Translations under genes and position numbers: made by a program
DNA from: Lachnospiraceae bacterium
Lineage (GTDB): Bacteria; Bacillota; Clostridia; Lachnospirales; Lachnospiraceae
NCBI GenBank assembly: GCA_022845895.1
Contig: AP025573.1
Span: 3,568,501-3,632,500, forward strand
Direction of reading: 5' to 3'
Length of the DNA stretch: 64,000 bases
Notes under the pieces: model-generated
The model's input: only the letters and a program-made list of their open reading frames with translations
The model's database searches: none
Told to the model about the DNA's origin: nothing
In this document: one piece after another, positions 7,408-16,870 of the stretch
Layout of the letters: each line of letters begins with the position of its first letter
How positions within the stretch are numbered: position 1 is the first letter of the stretch

Positions 7408-8473
7408 AGTATCCTGCGATTCCCAGTTCCGCGCAGAGCTTCTTAGCAGTAGGATCTACAAACACGCCATCTTCCTCCAGCTTTTCACCATCCAGTATAA
7501 TCGTAGGGCGCAGAACCGTTCCATCTGAATGCGAAGCAGCGCTCCAGTGTGCACCGCCAATCTTGATTCCCTGGCTGCCGATTCCAAATTCCATACAGCC
7601 GAACACCCTTTCATCCTCCACGATACGTCCCGTCACCTTCCTGACTCCCGGATTAAATCCCTGTGAGTAGTGTGCGAGGCGCAGCATATTCGGATCGTCG
7701 AAGGAATACAGCCAGTTCTTATAGATGTCCGCCTCTGCACCACCTGTCACGTCTACGACGCGCCCTTCTTTGAAGTCGATGCAGATCGTCTCTCTCAGGA
7801 CACCGAGCGTATCCGGCGGAAATACGGCCCCGTCAAATACAAGCCTTCCTTCGATAGACTCCTCTACCGGACACCAGCTCGTCTGACCGGTCAGCATGAC
7901 CGGATACCCTTTCTCCGCTGCCTTGATTCCGGAGTGGCGGACCTTGCGCCCACCCATGCTGCCTCGAAGGTCCATGCCTTGTTTGGAGAGCAGATGGATA
8001 TCCTGTGCCTTCTCCAGACGGTATTTGAAATATTCTCCAAGCTCAATCACCTTATCCACATTCACTTTGCCGATACAGTTTACTAACATCTCCGTATCCA
8101 GCCCCGTCGCACAGATATAGCGCGCGCCGTTCTCATCCACCGCCTTGCGGTAAGCCGGCCCGTGCATGATAGATGCATAGGTCAGCTCAATCCATACGTC
8201 CGCTGCTGCGATAGCGTCAGCTACCGGCTGCGGAGGGTCCGCATAAAATCCTTCAGCCGTCGGATAATAGACGACCGTAGGGACTGTCTCTATCGTGTAA
8301 GCCGCCTCTGTCAGCGCATGGACCACTCTCTCATCTACACACGTATCATATGTAATCACAAGATTTTCTCCCGGTTTGCAGAGCATGATATCCCGCACCA
8401 GCTTCATCGCCGCTCTGGCAAGCTCCATCCTTCGATATTCATTGCGCATTTCCACTCCAAGATTCCACTCCAT
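7406..8473 (-). CDS. M29 aminopeptidase / NicX-fold metalloprotein, paralogue 1
   Basis: 355 residues of the M29 (aminopeptidase T/AmpS) superfamily. The C-terminal metal region keeps Glu295 in MEFGIG and the His315-x-Asp317 pair in SHSDG. The position that is His in its two neighbours (GFHPG) is Asn274 here. ATG 8473 is chosen because AGGAGG lies 7 nt upstream; reading further up only adds residues without a binding site. It is annotated as leucyl aminopeptidase by family. The close relative NicX is a non-haem iron dioxygenase, so the chemistry should be treated as open. Likely role: processing peptides or amides imported by the adjacent Dpp system. Confidence 0.82.
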   Translation of the reverse strand: MEWNLGVEMRNEYRRMELARAAMKLVRDIMLCKPGENLVITYDTCVDERVVHALTEAAYTIETVPTVVYYPTAEGFYADPPQPVADAIAAADVWIELTYASIMHGPAYRKAVDENGARYICATGLDTEMLVNCIGKVNVDKVIELGEYFKYRLEKAQDIHLLSKQGMDLRGSMGGRKVRHSGIKAAEKGYPVMLTGQTSWCPVEESIEGRLVFDGAVFPPDTLGVLRETICIDFKEGRVVDVTGGAEADIYKNWLYSFDDPNMLRLAHYSQGFNPGVRKVTGRIVEDERVFGCMEFGIGSQGIKIGGAHWSAASHSDGTVLRPTIILDGEKLEEDGVFVDPTAKKLCAELGIAGY

Positions 8474-8547
8474 ATTGTAACCTCCTGCTTCGTCAAAGCG
8501 GACCCCCACGGGCGATAACGCTGCCTGGGGCTGACCTTGCACCGGCT

Positions 8548-9378
8548 TTACAGCGACTTCACTGTCGTAAGGCCATAATTTCCAAGATCCTTATCCGCAT
8601 ATTTATAAGTTTCATATTTTTTGTATATCTGGGGCAGTTTGAGACTGTCCCACTCCAGCCTGTCCCTGGCGGCCCGTATTTCCTGTTTGGACAGCAGCAT
8701 CTCCACATATCCTTCCGCGTCATCTTCCAGCGCACATAACACGTCACCTGCCGGTCCCATTACAGCCGTGCCGCCGCAATACCTTACGTCCCCGGACGCA
8801 CGGTTCAGGGCAGCTGTATAAATCTGATTCTCCGCCGCCCGCATCCGCGCGCAAAGATGAAACAGCTCCTTATAGCCATCTATCCAGGCACTCGGATAGA
8901 CGATTATATCTGCCCCCATATTGGCCAGAGGCGTGGATATCTCAAAGAATCGCATATCCGCACATATGAGCATTCCGATCTTCCAGCCCCTGTAAGGAAC
9001 CAGAATCAGTTCCTCCCCACGTGTGAAGAACTCACACTCCTTATCCCAGAGATGTATCTTTTTATACTCTCCCAGGAGCTTTCCGGCCTCATCCCATATA
9101 CAAGCCACATCATAATACGCATGCCCCTCTTTCACACAGGTGCCAGCCAGAATTGCAGTATTGCATTCCTCTGCCAATGCAGAAAAAAACAAGTTCTCAT
9201 CTTGTGAATCTGCTGCCCTGGAAAAATCATACCCGCTTACACAGAGTTCCGGAAAGCACAATAAATCCACTTCCCTTTTTGCATAAGCTAACGCAAGCTC
9301 TCTGATATGCGCGCGGTTCTTCTCTATCTCGCCTTCCGTGACCGACAGCTGCACCAATCCTATTTTCAACAATATCAT
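8548..9378 (-). CDS. Carbon-nitrogen hydrolase (nitrilase superfamily amidase)
   Basis: 276-residue soluble amidase. The Glu-Lys-Cys triad is visible: Glu in CFPELCVSGYD, Lys in GEYKKIHLWDKE, and Cys in IGMLICADMRF. This pattern is that of omega-amidase, N-carbamoyl-amino-acid or polyamine amidohydrolases, which release ammonia from amides. AAAAGGAG is only 3 nt before ATG 9378; a TTG three codons in would have better spacing, so the start is uncertain by a few residues. It lies between the M20 dipeptidase and an M29-like gene in the peptide operon. Confidence 0.88.
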   Translation of the reverse strand: MILLKIGLVQLSVTEGEIEKNRAHIRELALAYAKREVDLLCFPELCVSGYDFSRAADSQDENLFFSALAEECNTAILAGTCVKEGHAYYDVACIWDEAGKLLGEYKKIHLWDKECEFFTRGEELILVPYRGWKIGMLICADMRFFEISTPLANMGADIIVYPSAWIDGYKELFHLCARMRAAENQIYTAALNRASGDVRYCGGTAVMGPAGDVLCALEDDAEGYVEMLLSKQEIRAARDRLEWDSLKLPQIYKKYETYKYADKDLGNYGLTTVKSL

Positions 9379-9403
9379 TCACTCCTTTTTCGTCCTCTCC
9401 CTG

Positions 9404-10831
9404 TCAGGAAATGTTTAAGAGTGTATATAACGCCTGTGCGTAGATCTTCGCAGACAATATGAGGTCCTCCACGCTGATATATTCGTCCGGCTCATGTGCC
9501 AGCTCCCTCTGCCCTGGAAATACAGGGCCATAAGCCGCAAAATTCTCTGCCGCCCTGCAGTAGGTGCCACCGCCGATCACGACTGGCCCTTCCGCCCTGT
9601 CGGTACACTCCTGGTATACATGCAGGAGCGTCTGTATCAAGGGCGCTTTTACAGGCATATAGATGTGCTTTTTGTCCTGATATATATCCAGCTCTACCTT
9701 CTGCTGTGCGCAGGCTACCTTTAACGTCTTAAGAATCACTTCCTTGGAGGCATGAATCGGATAACGGATTTCTACCGTCGCCTTTCCGGAGCCTTCTCCC
9801 ACCTCCAGCATGCCAAGGGACAGTGTCAGAATGCCGGACAGCTTATCCTCACATGCAACACCGAGTCGTTCCCCCCGGTAGCCGTCTCCAAATAGCTCTT
9901 CTATCTTTCCGGCAAACCGGCTCTTCCCATCCTCATATAGCGGAAGCAAGCGTAAGAATTCCAGCAATATCTGAATCGCATTTTCACCGTTCCACGGCTG
10001 AGAGGAATGTCCGCCCTGCCCCTTCGCTTCTATTTTCCAGCCCCTTTTCTGCTCCGGGCAGGACATAAGCTCTGTAATAGATATTTTGTCCTTCTTTGCA
10101 TAGCTTTCTCTTGCCTCATGCAGTATCTCGCCTGCCTCATTTGTCCCGTCAACCATTGCATAAGCATATCCCGGAACCACATTGACCTTCGTCCCGCCCC
10201 GGACTTCCTTCAGAATCATGCCGGAGGCCTCGCCCGGTTCCTTCCACGTTTCCGATACGTCAAACCGGAGGATTCCCTTTTCTGCATGAATGACCGGGAA
10301 TTCCCCGTCCGGAGAGAATCCTCCCCAGGGGGCTTCTTCCTTTTTCAGGTAATATTTCAGGCCCCGCATAAAACCACTCTCTTCGTCCGTACCGATGATA
10401 TGGCACACATGGTTCTTAACCGGAAGCCCGCTTTCTTTTACCACCTTCATCGCAAAAAGAGCGGCCACCATAGGTCCCTTATCGTCCAGGGAACCTCTCC
10501 CATACAGTCTGCCGTTGTCAATGGTCCCTTCGAAAGGAGGATAGGACCATCCGTCCCCGGGCGGCACCACATCGATATGGGTCAGTATGCCAATCTGCTT
10601 CCCTCCCTGTCCCCATCTGACCGTGCCTGCATAACCTTCATGGTTCTTCGTATCGAAGCCAAGCTCCTCCGCCACTTTCAGCACTTCTTCAAGCGCAGCT
10701 TCAATGGGCGCTCCAAACGGCGCTCCCTCGCTTCCTTCCTCATAGAGGCTCGGATGTGCGATGAGCCTTTGTGTCGTCTTCACAATCTCTTTCTGATATT
10801 CGTCTATCAGGTTATTTAATATGTGCTCCAC
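9404..10831 (-). CDS. M20 family dipeptidase (PepV/Sapep-like)
   Basis: 475-residue zinc exopeptidase. The metal ligands are visible in order: His in LTHIDVVPPGDGW, Asp in GRGSLDDKGP, Glu-Glu in GTDEESG, and a later Asp/His. The SPDGEFPVIHAEKG stretch is typical of the PepV/Sapep subgroup, which cleaves dipeptides with broad specificity. A lid domain is expected in the middle. Placement between a dipeptide importer and other hydrolases supports cytoplasmic peptide breakdown. Confidence 0.92.
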   Translation of the reverse strand: MEHILNNLIDEYQKEIVKTTQRLIAHPSLYEEGSEGAPFGAPIEAALEEVLKVAEELGFDTKNHEGYAGTVRWGQGGKQIGILTHIDVVPPGDGWSYPPFEGTIDNGRLYGRGSLDDKGPMVAALFAMKVVKESGLPVKNHVCHIIGTDEESGFMRGLKYYLKKEEAPWGGFSPDGEFPVIHAEKGILRFDVSETWKEPGEASGMILKEVRGGTKVNVVPGYAYAMVDGTNEAGEILHEARESYAKKDKISITELMSCPEQKRGWKIEAKGQGGHSSQPWNGENAIQILLEFLRLLPLYEDGKSRFAGKIEELFGDGYRGERLGVACEDKLSGILTLSLGMLEVGEGSGKATVEIRYPIHASKEVILKTLKVACAQQKVELDIYQDKKHIYMPVKAPLIQTLLHVYQECTDRAEGPVVIGGGTYCRAAENFAAYGPVFPGQRELAHEPDEYISVEDLILSAKIYAQALYTLLNIS

Positions 10832-10846
10832 GGTACCCCCTCTTTC

Positions 10847-11893
10847 TCACTTGCCCAGTCTGGCGGCATATTCTTTCAGCTCATCATCGACGATTTTCCC
10901 GTCCATGGTGATTGCAGTTCCATCCAGATAGATGGATACGCTCAGGCAGGTGGCGTCGATATGGGAAGGCGCCGGAATCCCGTCCGGCGGCATGAGGAAA
11001 CTTCCGATTGCCCCAAAGCCCCACTGGGAGCCCCCGAAGATCCGCTCATCTTCACCAAGCTGCCCGGTCAGTTTTGCGTTTGGATGGAAACCGACACAGA
11101 CATGTGCGGGCCTCAGCATCTGCGGATGATGGAAGTCCCTCATATATTTCTCCCACTGCCTGGCAGTGGCGCCGCCTTCCACGTGATCGATCACACCGTC
11201 CTTCATATAGATCTTCACCGGTTCGCTCAGCACCCCGAACTGTGGCACCAGGGAACCGTCTATGGCGATGACGCCGTTCACCGTATCGAGATCCGGCGTC
11301 CATGAGATCATGCCTGCCAGCATATGGGTGCCCGGTTCGTCCGCATATCCGTCCCGTGCATTGATAGGGTAATCCGGATGGTTATCAAATGATATGTCTT
11401 CACCTGCGGTGCTGGTAAGCCTTACATGCTTTGCCGCGCGTATCTTATCCCGTACCGCGTGCAGAAGGTCCCGCAGCGCCCCGTGATCCGTATTGGCAAA
11501 TAAACGGATAAACACATCCACATACATCCCCGGCAGGCATAAGAACCGCAGCTTCTTATTCGTATGCGCCACTTCCTCATACGTGCTGGAATATAAGAAA
11601 TACATCGCATTGTACTCTATCCAGCAATCCGCTTCCAGAAGCGCTGCTTTAATCGGGGCAGACGGCAGAAAACCATCCACTTGCTTCCCCGGTCCCGGCG
11701 GAGTCGCCGTCCAGATGACCATCGGTTTTGCCCCTGCTGCATACACGGCCCGGGCGGTAGCATTCACGACACGTTCGTCACTCTTCGTGTCTGCCGTAAT
11801 CACAAAGTTTTCACCGGGCTTCACCTTAAAAAGCTCCTTTACGATGACATCTGCGGCCTTGCCTATTTCATATTCATATAGAAAGTCTCCCAT
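10847..11893 (-). CDS. M29 aminopeptidase / NicX-fold metalloprotein, paralogue 2
   Basis: 348 residues. His270 (in VGFHPNA), His311 and Asp313 (in PSHIDA) form a 2-His-1-Asp set like that described for NicX. The Glu found in paralogue 1 in the MEFGIG loop is replaced (QWGFG). N-terminal lobe ENFVITADTKSDERVV is shared with the other two copies. ATG 11893 has AGGAGG 9 nt upstream; a GTG at 11917 is the only longer start. Four nt separate it from the next paralogue. Either a peptidase of the M29 type or an enzyme with different metal chemistry. Confidence 0.8.
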   Translation of the reverse strand: MGDFLYEYEIGKAADVIVKELFKVKPGENFVITADTKSDERVVNATARAVYAAGAKPMVIWTATPPGPGKQVDGFLPSAPIKAALLEADCWIEYNAMYFLYSSTYEEVAHTNKKLRFLCLPGMYVDVFIRLFANTDHGALRDLLHAVRDKIRAAKHVRLTSTAGEDISFDNHPDYPINARDGYADEPGTHMLAGMISWTPDLDTVNGVIAIDGSLVPQFGVLSEPVKIYMKDGVIDHVEGGATARQWEKYMRDFHHPQMLRPAHVCVGFHPNAKLTGQLGEDERIFGGSQWGFGAIGSFLMPPDGIPAPSHIDATCLSVSIYLDGTAITMDGKIVDDELKEYAARLGK

Positions 11894-11897
11894 GTTA

Positions 11898-12947
11898 TCA
11901 TACCTCCTGTCCTGCACATGTCAGTCTGCCTGACAGAGTCTTCAGTTCCTCATCTATGAGCGTTCCATGCATCCACAACGGCTTATCGTCCAGATAGATA
12001 TCTGTATGTAAGGAAACTGCATCTGAGTGGGACGGTGCATACACGCCTTCCGGCGGCAGCATGCCGGCACCGATGCTTCCAAATCCCCACGTGGTAGACC
12101 CCCATACCCGCTGGTCCAGCAGAATATCGCCTATTACTTCTGCCCCCGGGTGGAAGCCGATACCTGCGTGCGACACCCGAAGCATCTGTGGATGTTCAAA
12201 GCTTTTCAGCCACGCTTCATACTTTTTCGCCTCTTCTCCTCCGGTAATGGAACGGATGCAGCCATGTTCCACACTAATTTTTACCGGCGTCGTAATCACA
12301 CCGATGTCCGGCGCCACGGAACCGTCCAGGCAGATGACGCCATTCACGCTCTCAATCTCCGGCGTCCATCCAATCTGCCCCATATACAAATGAGTCCCCG
12401 GAACGCCGGCATCTCCAAGCTTGCATGATATGGGCCTGCCTGGTACATTTTCAAAGGAAAGGACATCCCCCTTTGGAGACACCATCCGTACCTTCTCTGC
12501 ATGGGCAATCTTATCCCGCAGCATGACTGTAAACTCCCGCATAGCCGGATAATTGACATTGCCAACGCAGCGGATCAGCGTATCTGCGGTCGTTCCGGTC
12601 AGGCACATGTGCCGAAGCTTTGGATTCGCTTTTTTCGCGTTGTAGAAAGGAGTGGAATATAAGAGCCATTTCACATTCAGCTCAATCCAGATGTCTGTAT
12701 GGGCAAGCAGACCGCTCAGGCCCTCAACCTGGATATCCTTATCCGCCGCAAGGCTTACTCCCGCCGGAACCGGTATCAGGACAACGCACGGCTTCGCTCC
12801 TGCCATGGCTGCGGCACGTCCGACCGCCTCGATGACAGATACATCTGCAGCCGTATCTGCAGTAATCGCAACTGTCTCTCCCTTTTGCGTCTGAAGCAGG
12901 TCTTTGACCAGCACTTCAGCGGCAAATTGCAACTCACGTCCTATCAC
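11898..12947 (-). CDS. M29 aminopeptidase / NicX-fold metalloprotein, paralogue 3
   Basis: 349 residues, a tandem relative of the preceding gene. His266 (IGFHPGA), His307 and Asp309 (PSHSDA) match the same metal set, with TWGFG in the loop where M29 enzymes often have Glu. The start is a GTG that overlaps the TGA of the transporter ATPase gene (GTGA), with GGAG five nt before it. This tight coupling makes it part of the peptide-uptake operon. Substrate unknown. Confidence 0.8.
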   Translation of the reverse strand: MIGRELQFAAEVLVKDLLQTQKGETVAITADTAADVSVIEAVGRAAAMAGAKPCVVLIPVPAGVSLAADKDIQVEGLSGLLAHTDIWIELNVKWLLYSTPFYNAKKANPKLRHMCLTGTTADTLIRCVGNVNYPAMREFTVMLRDKIAHAEKVRMVSPKGDVLSFENVPGRPISCKLGDAGVPGTHLYMGQIGWTPEIESVNGVICLDGSVAPDIGVITTPVKISVEHGCIRSITGGEEAKKYEAWLKSFEHPQMLRVSHAGIGFHPGAEVIGDILLDQRVWGSTTWGFGSIGAGMLPPEGVYAPSHSDAVSLHTDIYLDDKPLWMHGTLIDEELKTLSGRLTCAGQEV

Positions 12948-13942
12948 TCTTTCTCCGCCTCCTTATGTTCAGCCACGTCCTGTTTCGCAAACTTATGACA
13001 GCATACATAATGCTCTGGTCCAATCTCAGTCATTATCGGTGCCTCTTTCTTGCAGATATCCATACAGTCACGACATCTGGTGTGAAAGGTACACCCCTTT
13101 GGAGCATTGACCGGTGACGGAATCTCTCCCTGCGAAGTTATCTGCTCCGGCTTCATGGCCTCCTCTTCCTCCGTCGCAACCGGAATGGAAGACAAGAGCA
13201 TCTGCGTATAGGGATGCAGCGGCGCGTCAAAGAATTCCTTCGTCGGAGCAAGTTCACAGAGCCTGCCCAGATACAGGATTGCTACGCGGGTCGCCACATT
13301 ACGCATCAGGCTCAGGTCATGGGTGATAAATAGATACGATAGCTCCAGCTCCTTCTGCAGCTCAATCAGCGTATTGATTACCTTGGCCTGTACCGATACG
13401 TCCAGAGCAGATGTAGGTTCATCCAGGATAATCAGTTCCGGATTGGTGGCCAGTGCTCTTGCAACGGACACGAGCTGCCTCTCTCCACCACCGATATTGC
13501 GGGGCATCTTATTTTTATATTCCCGCGGAAGCCCCACCTCTTCCAGGAGGCTTTCAATCCGTTCCACTTTCTTTTCCTTTGACATCTTGTCATGGATGTC
13601 CAGCGGTACCTGCATGCTTTTTTCAATGGTCCTGCGGGAATTTAGCGAGGAGCCCGGATCCTGAAATACGATCTGGATCTCTCCTTTTTGCCGTAGCGTC
13701 CGCTTATACCCCTTTTTTACAAGGTCCGTCCCCTTATAGCGTACTTCTCCTTCCGTAGCGCCGTACATTCCGACCACCGTATAGGCGATGGTGCTTTTTC
13801 CACAGCCCGACTCACCCACGAGGCCGAGGGTCTCCCCTTTATACAGGTCCATGCTGACACCGTCGACAGCCTTTACCGTCTGCCCGTTCCCAAGAGGAAA
13901 ATATTTTTTCAAATCTTTTATCTCTAATATTTTTTCTGACAT
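12944..13942 (-). CDS. Dipeptide/oligopeptide ABC importer ATP-binding protein (DppF/OppF type)
   Basis: 332 residues. Walker A GESGCGKST, Q-loop FQDPGSSLN, signature in GGGERQL and Walker B LIILDEPTSALD are intact, followed by the H-loop ITHDLSL. The C-terminal oligo_HPY region has a cysteine cluster (CTFHTRCRDCMDIC) as in iron-sulphur-binding DppF/OppF proteins. ATG 13942 is set by GGAGGAGGG just upstream. Its first codons overlap the end of dppD by 19 bp. Confidence 0.93.
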   Translation of the reverse strand: MSEKILEIKDLKKYFPLGNGQTVKAVDGVSMDLYKGETLGLVGESGCGKSTIAYTVVGMYGATEGEVRYKGTDLVKKGYKRTLRQKGEIQIVFQDPGSSLNSRRTIEKSMQVPLDIHDKMSKEKKVERIESLLEEVGLPREYKNKMPRNIGGGERQLVSVARALATNPELIILDEPTSALDVSVQAKVINTLIELQKELELSYLFITHDLSLMRNVATRVAILYLGRLCELAPTKEFFDAPLHPYTQMLLSSIPVATEEEEAMKPEQITSQGEIPSPVNAPKGCTFHTRCRDCMDICKKEAPIMTEIGPEHYVCCHKFAKQDVAEHKEAEKE

Positions 13943-14937
13943 GATTGACCCTCCTCCGCCTGAAAGCATGCCACCCAGTGTGCCGCGCTGATTTCATGTC
14001 TTACTGGTTTTTCATTCATGCACTTTTCAACAGCATAGGGGCACCGGGGGGCAAAACGGCAGCCTTTCGGCGGATTGCTGTAATCTGGTATCCGCCCGGG
14101 AATCCCTTTCGCAATGCCGCTGCCGGTAAGCTTAGGCAGACAGTCTATCAGTGCCTGCGTATAGGGATGCTGCGGGTTTTCAAACACCTGCTTTGTCTCG
14201 CCGCCCTCCACGATGGTACCGGCATACATGATATTGACTGTCGTTGTTACCTGCCTGATCACGCCAAGGGAGTGGGTTACCATTACGACCGACAGCTCTC
14301 CCGACTCTACGAGGCGCTTGATCAGCCTTAAGATCTGATCCTGTATCGTCACATCCAGAGCGGTTCCCGGCTCATCCGCCAGCAAAAGCTGCCTTTCCGC
14401 CGCCATTGTCATGGCGATGCAGACTCTCTGGCGCATACCCCCGGACAGTTGAAACGGATAGCTGTTAAGTATACGGTCCGGATCTGCCAGCGAAACTGTC
14501 TCCAGCGATTTTGCCGCCTTCTCAAGAAGCTCTGCTTTCGTAAGCTTCTTACCCTTATGCTCATTGTGCGCATACTTCAATGCTTCCAGAAACTGATTCT
14601 TAATGGATATAACCGGGTTCAGGGCGCTTGACGGATCCTGGAATATCATTCCGGCGCCCTTCTGCCTGTATTCCTGCAGTTCATCTTTGGACATCTGGAG
14701 TATGTTCTTCCCATCATAGAGAATCTCTCCGCTTTCCATCGTTCCATTGGATGGCAGCACGTTCAATATCGCCCGCAGCGTCGTCGTCTTTCCACACCCG
14801 GATTCGCCGACAATCCCGACACTTTTTCCTTTTTCCACGCTGAACGATACCCCATCCAATACGTGGGTTTTTACATTTGCAACAGTATAGGATACGGACA
14901 AATCTCTGACTTCCAGTACGTTCGTCTTTTCTTCCAT
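13924..14937 (-). CDS. Dipeptide/oligopeptide ABC importer ATP-binding protein (DppD/OppD type)
   Basis: 337 residues. Walker A GESGCGKTT, Q-loop FQDPSSALN, signature LSGGMRQRV, Walker B LLADEPGTALD and H-loop VTHSLG are all present. The C-terminal part carries the oligo_HPY cysteines (CRFAPRCPYAVEKC). It pairs with the downstream DppF-type ATPase to power uptake. GGAGG lies 8 nt before ATG 14937, directly next to the stop of the permease gene. Confidence 0.93.
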   Translation of the reverse strand: MEEKTNVLEVRDLSVSYTVANVKTHVLDGVSFSVEKGKSVGIVGESGCGKTTTLRAILNVLPSNGTMESGEILYDGKNILQMSKDELQEYRQKGAGMIFQDPSSALNPVISIKNQFLEALKYAHNEHKGKKLTKAELLEKAAKSLETVSLADPDRILNSYPFQLSGGMRQRVCIAMTMAAERQLLLADEPGTALDVTIQDQILRLIKRLVESGELSVVMVTHSLGVIRQVTTTVNIMYAGTIVEGGETKQVFENPQHPYTQALIDCLPKLTGSGIAKGIPGRIPDYSNPPKGCRFAPRCPYAVEKCMNEKPVRHEISAAHWVACFQAEEGQSCQKKY

Positions 14938-15801
14938 CTATTTGCCCTCCACGTTAAAGATATTCCCGACACCATCTCCCAGAAGGTTGAATCCTAACAC
15001 GATGACAATGATCGCCACCGCCGGGAATACCGCAAGCCACCACATATCCGGCAGAAATTTGACACCATCATTGATCATATTGCCAAGGGCCGGTGTCGGC
15101 GGCTGTTCTCCAAGTCCCACAAAGCTTAATGTCGCGCCCATGCATATGACATATCCCATATCGAGCGTCATCTTTGTCAGAATCTGATCAAAGGTGTTAG
15201 GCAGGAACTCTTTCAATACAATGTGGCTTAGCTTCGCACCTGTCAGTTCCGCATATACGATGTAGTTTTCCGTCCTCAGAGAAGAAGCCACTCCAAAGGA
15301 AAGCCTTGCATACCAGGGCCACCACATGATCGTAATTGCTATCATCGAATTCTTAAGATTCGGTTCCAGGATTGCAGCAATCGCAAGTGCCAGTACCAGC
15401 GCCGGCACCGACAGGAAGATGTCTACGATCCGCATCAGTATCGTCTCTATCCACGTATCTTTAAAGTAACCGGCCAGCACGCCTACGACAAAGCCTACAG
15501 GTACTGCAATCGCCAGCACGAGGACGCCCATGAGGAGGCTGCTTCTGAGGCTGATGAGCAGCCTGGAAAAGACATCCCGCCCCATCGTGTCCGTACCCAT
15601 AAGATGCCCGGCACTCGGCGGCTTCGAACTTTCTTCAAACTTCACAACCGGCCCCGCATCTTCTGGATACGGAGCAATCACTGGTGCAAAGATTGCAAGC
15701 AATACTATGAGCAGCACGATTGCCAGCCCCAGTACCGATACTTTACCGGCTGCGAACTTATACCAGTTTTGAATCCATGTTTCTTTACGTTCTGCTTTCA
15801 T
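14938..15801 (-). CDS. Dipeptide ABC importer permease (DppC/OppC type)
   Basis: 287-residue inner membrane permease. It has a cytoplasmic N-terminus, a first helix near residues 20-40, the extracytoplasmic segment with HLMGTDTMGRDVFSR typical of OppC_N, then about five more helices. The EAA-like loop ELTGAKLSHIVLKEFLPN contacts the ATPases. GGAGG is 8 nt before ATG 15801. Confidence 0.93.
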   Translation of the reverse strand: MKAERKETWIQNWYKFAAGKVSVLGLAIVLLIVLLAIFAPVIAPYPEDAGPVVKFEESSKPPSAGHLMGTDTMGRDVFSRLLISLRSSLLMGVLVLAIAVPVGFVVGVLAGYFKDTWIETILMRIVDIFLSVPALVLALAIAAILEPNLKNSMIAITIMWWPWYARLSFGVASSLRTENYIVYAELTGAKLSHIVLKEFLPNTFDQILTKMTLDMGYVICMGATLSFVGLGEQPPTPALGNMINDGVKFLPDMWWLAVFPAVAIIVIVLGFNLLGDGVGNIFNVEGK

Positions 15802-15813
15802 TTACACCACCTC

Positions 15814-16836
15814 CTATCTTGTCCGCTTCTGCCGCATTCTCGGGTCCAGTATCATGGCCACGATGTCTACGGCGATACTCGTCAGTGCAAATGCAAGTCC
15901 GATGATCAGGACGACGGCGCAGACTGCATTGGTATCTTTGTTTAATATCGCTGTCATCCCATAGCTGGACAGCCCCGGCCAGTTGAAGATACGCTCTACG
16001 AGGAATGCATTGCCGAACATGGCCGCGATGTCCATGCCTATTACGGTAATCGTGGGTATTACGGACGGCTTCAGCAGGAATCTTCTGTTAACCACCGACT
16101 GCGGGACACCCTGGGAAGTGACCATAGTGATATAGTCTTTATCCGCATTCTGCAGCATGCTGGATCTCGTAATCCTGGCCTCCTGCATCGTCTTTCCAAG
16201 AGCCAGTGCCAGTGCGGGGAACAAAAGATGTAAAAATGCATCCCACGCTGCCGCCGGCTTTCCGCCTAACAAGGCATCCAGAACGTACAGGCCCGTAATA
16301 TCCGGTATGGTGAAGGAGGGGCTTAAGCGCCCCCCTATCGTAGGCATAACAGGTATCCAGTACCCGAATATGAGCACGAACATGACTGCAAATACAAAGG
16401 TCGGCGTTGCCACAAATATGTACCCGGAAAATCTGCACAGGTAATCCTGCCATTTATTCTTATGCTGGGCACTTGTAACGCCCAGATACAGCGCCACCAG
16501 GATAGATGGGAATCCGGCCCACAAGACGAGCTCGATGGTCGCAGGGGCAAAGTCCTTGATATCCTGTATGACCGCACGCTTTGTAACTGCTGACGTTCCA
16601 AAGTCTCCGCGCAGCGCTCCTGTCAGCCAGTATCCATACTGGGCGGGCAGAGGCTCGTTCAGGTGGTTCACCTCCCGATAGTTCTCCAGCACTTCCTCAG
16701 ATACATTTGCTCCCAATGCAAGCCGGGCCGGGTCGCCCGGTACAATCCGCATAAGAACAAATATAATAATTGTCAGCCCCAGTAAAACAACGAGCGAGCT
16801 AAGCAATCGTTTCAATATACTCTTCAGGAGTGACAT
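15814..16836 (-). CDS. Dipeptide ABC importer permease (DppB/OppB type)
   Basis: 340-residue inner membrane permease, first of the permease pair. The N-terminal helix ends in RIVPGDPARLALG, the diagnostic OppB/DppB motif. About six membrane segments follow; the coupling loop includes ARITRSSMLQNADKDYI. Strong GGAGG before ATG 16836. Encoded 34 nt after the binding protein gene. Confidence 0.93.
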   Translation of the reverse strand: MSLLKSILKRLLSSLVVLLGLTIIIFVLMRIVPGDPARLALGANVSEEVLENYREVNHLNEPLPAQYGYWLTGALRGDFGTSAVTKRAVIQDIKDFAPATIELVLWAGFPSILVALYLGVTSAQHKNKWQDYLCRFSGYIFVATPTFVFAVMFVLIFGYWIPVMPTIGGRLSPSFTIPDITGLYVLDALLGGKPAAAWDAFLHLLFPALALALGKTMQEARITRSSMLQNADKDYITMVTSQGVPQSVVNRRFLLKPSVIPTITVIGMDIAAMFGNAFLVERIFNWPGLSSYGMTAILNKDTNAVCAVVLIIGLAFALTSIAVDIVAMILDPRMRQKRTR

Positions 16837-16870
16837 GATCTTATCCTCCTCTCTTTCCCGTTATGCTGTT

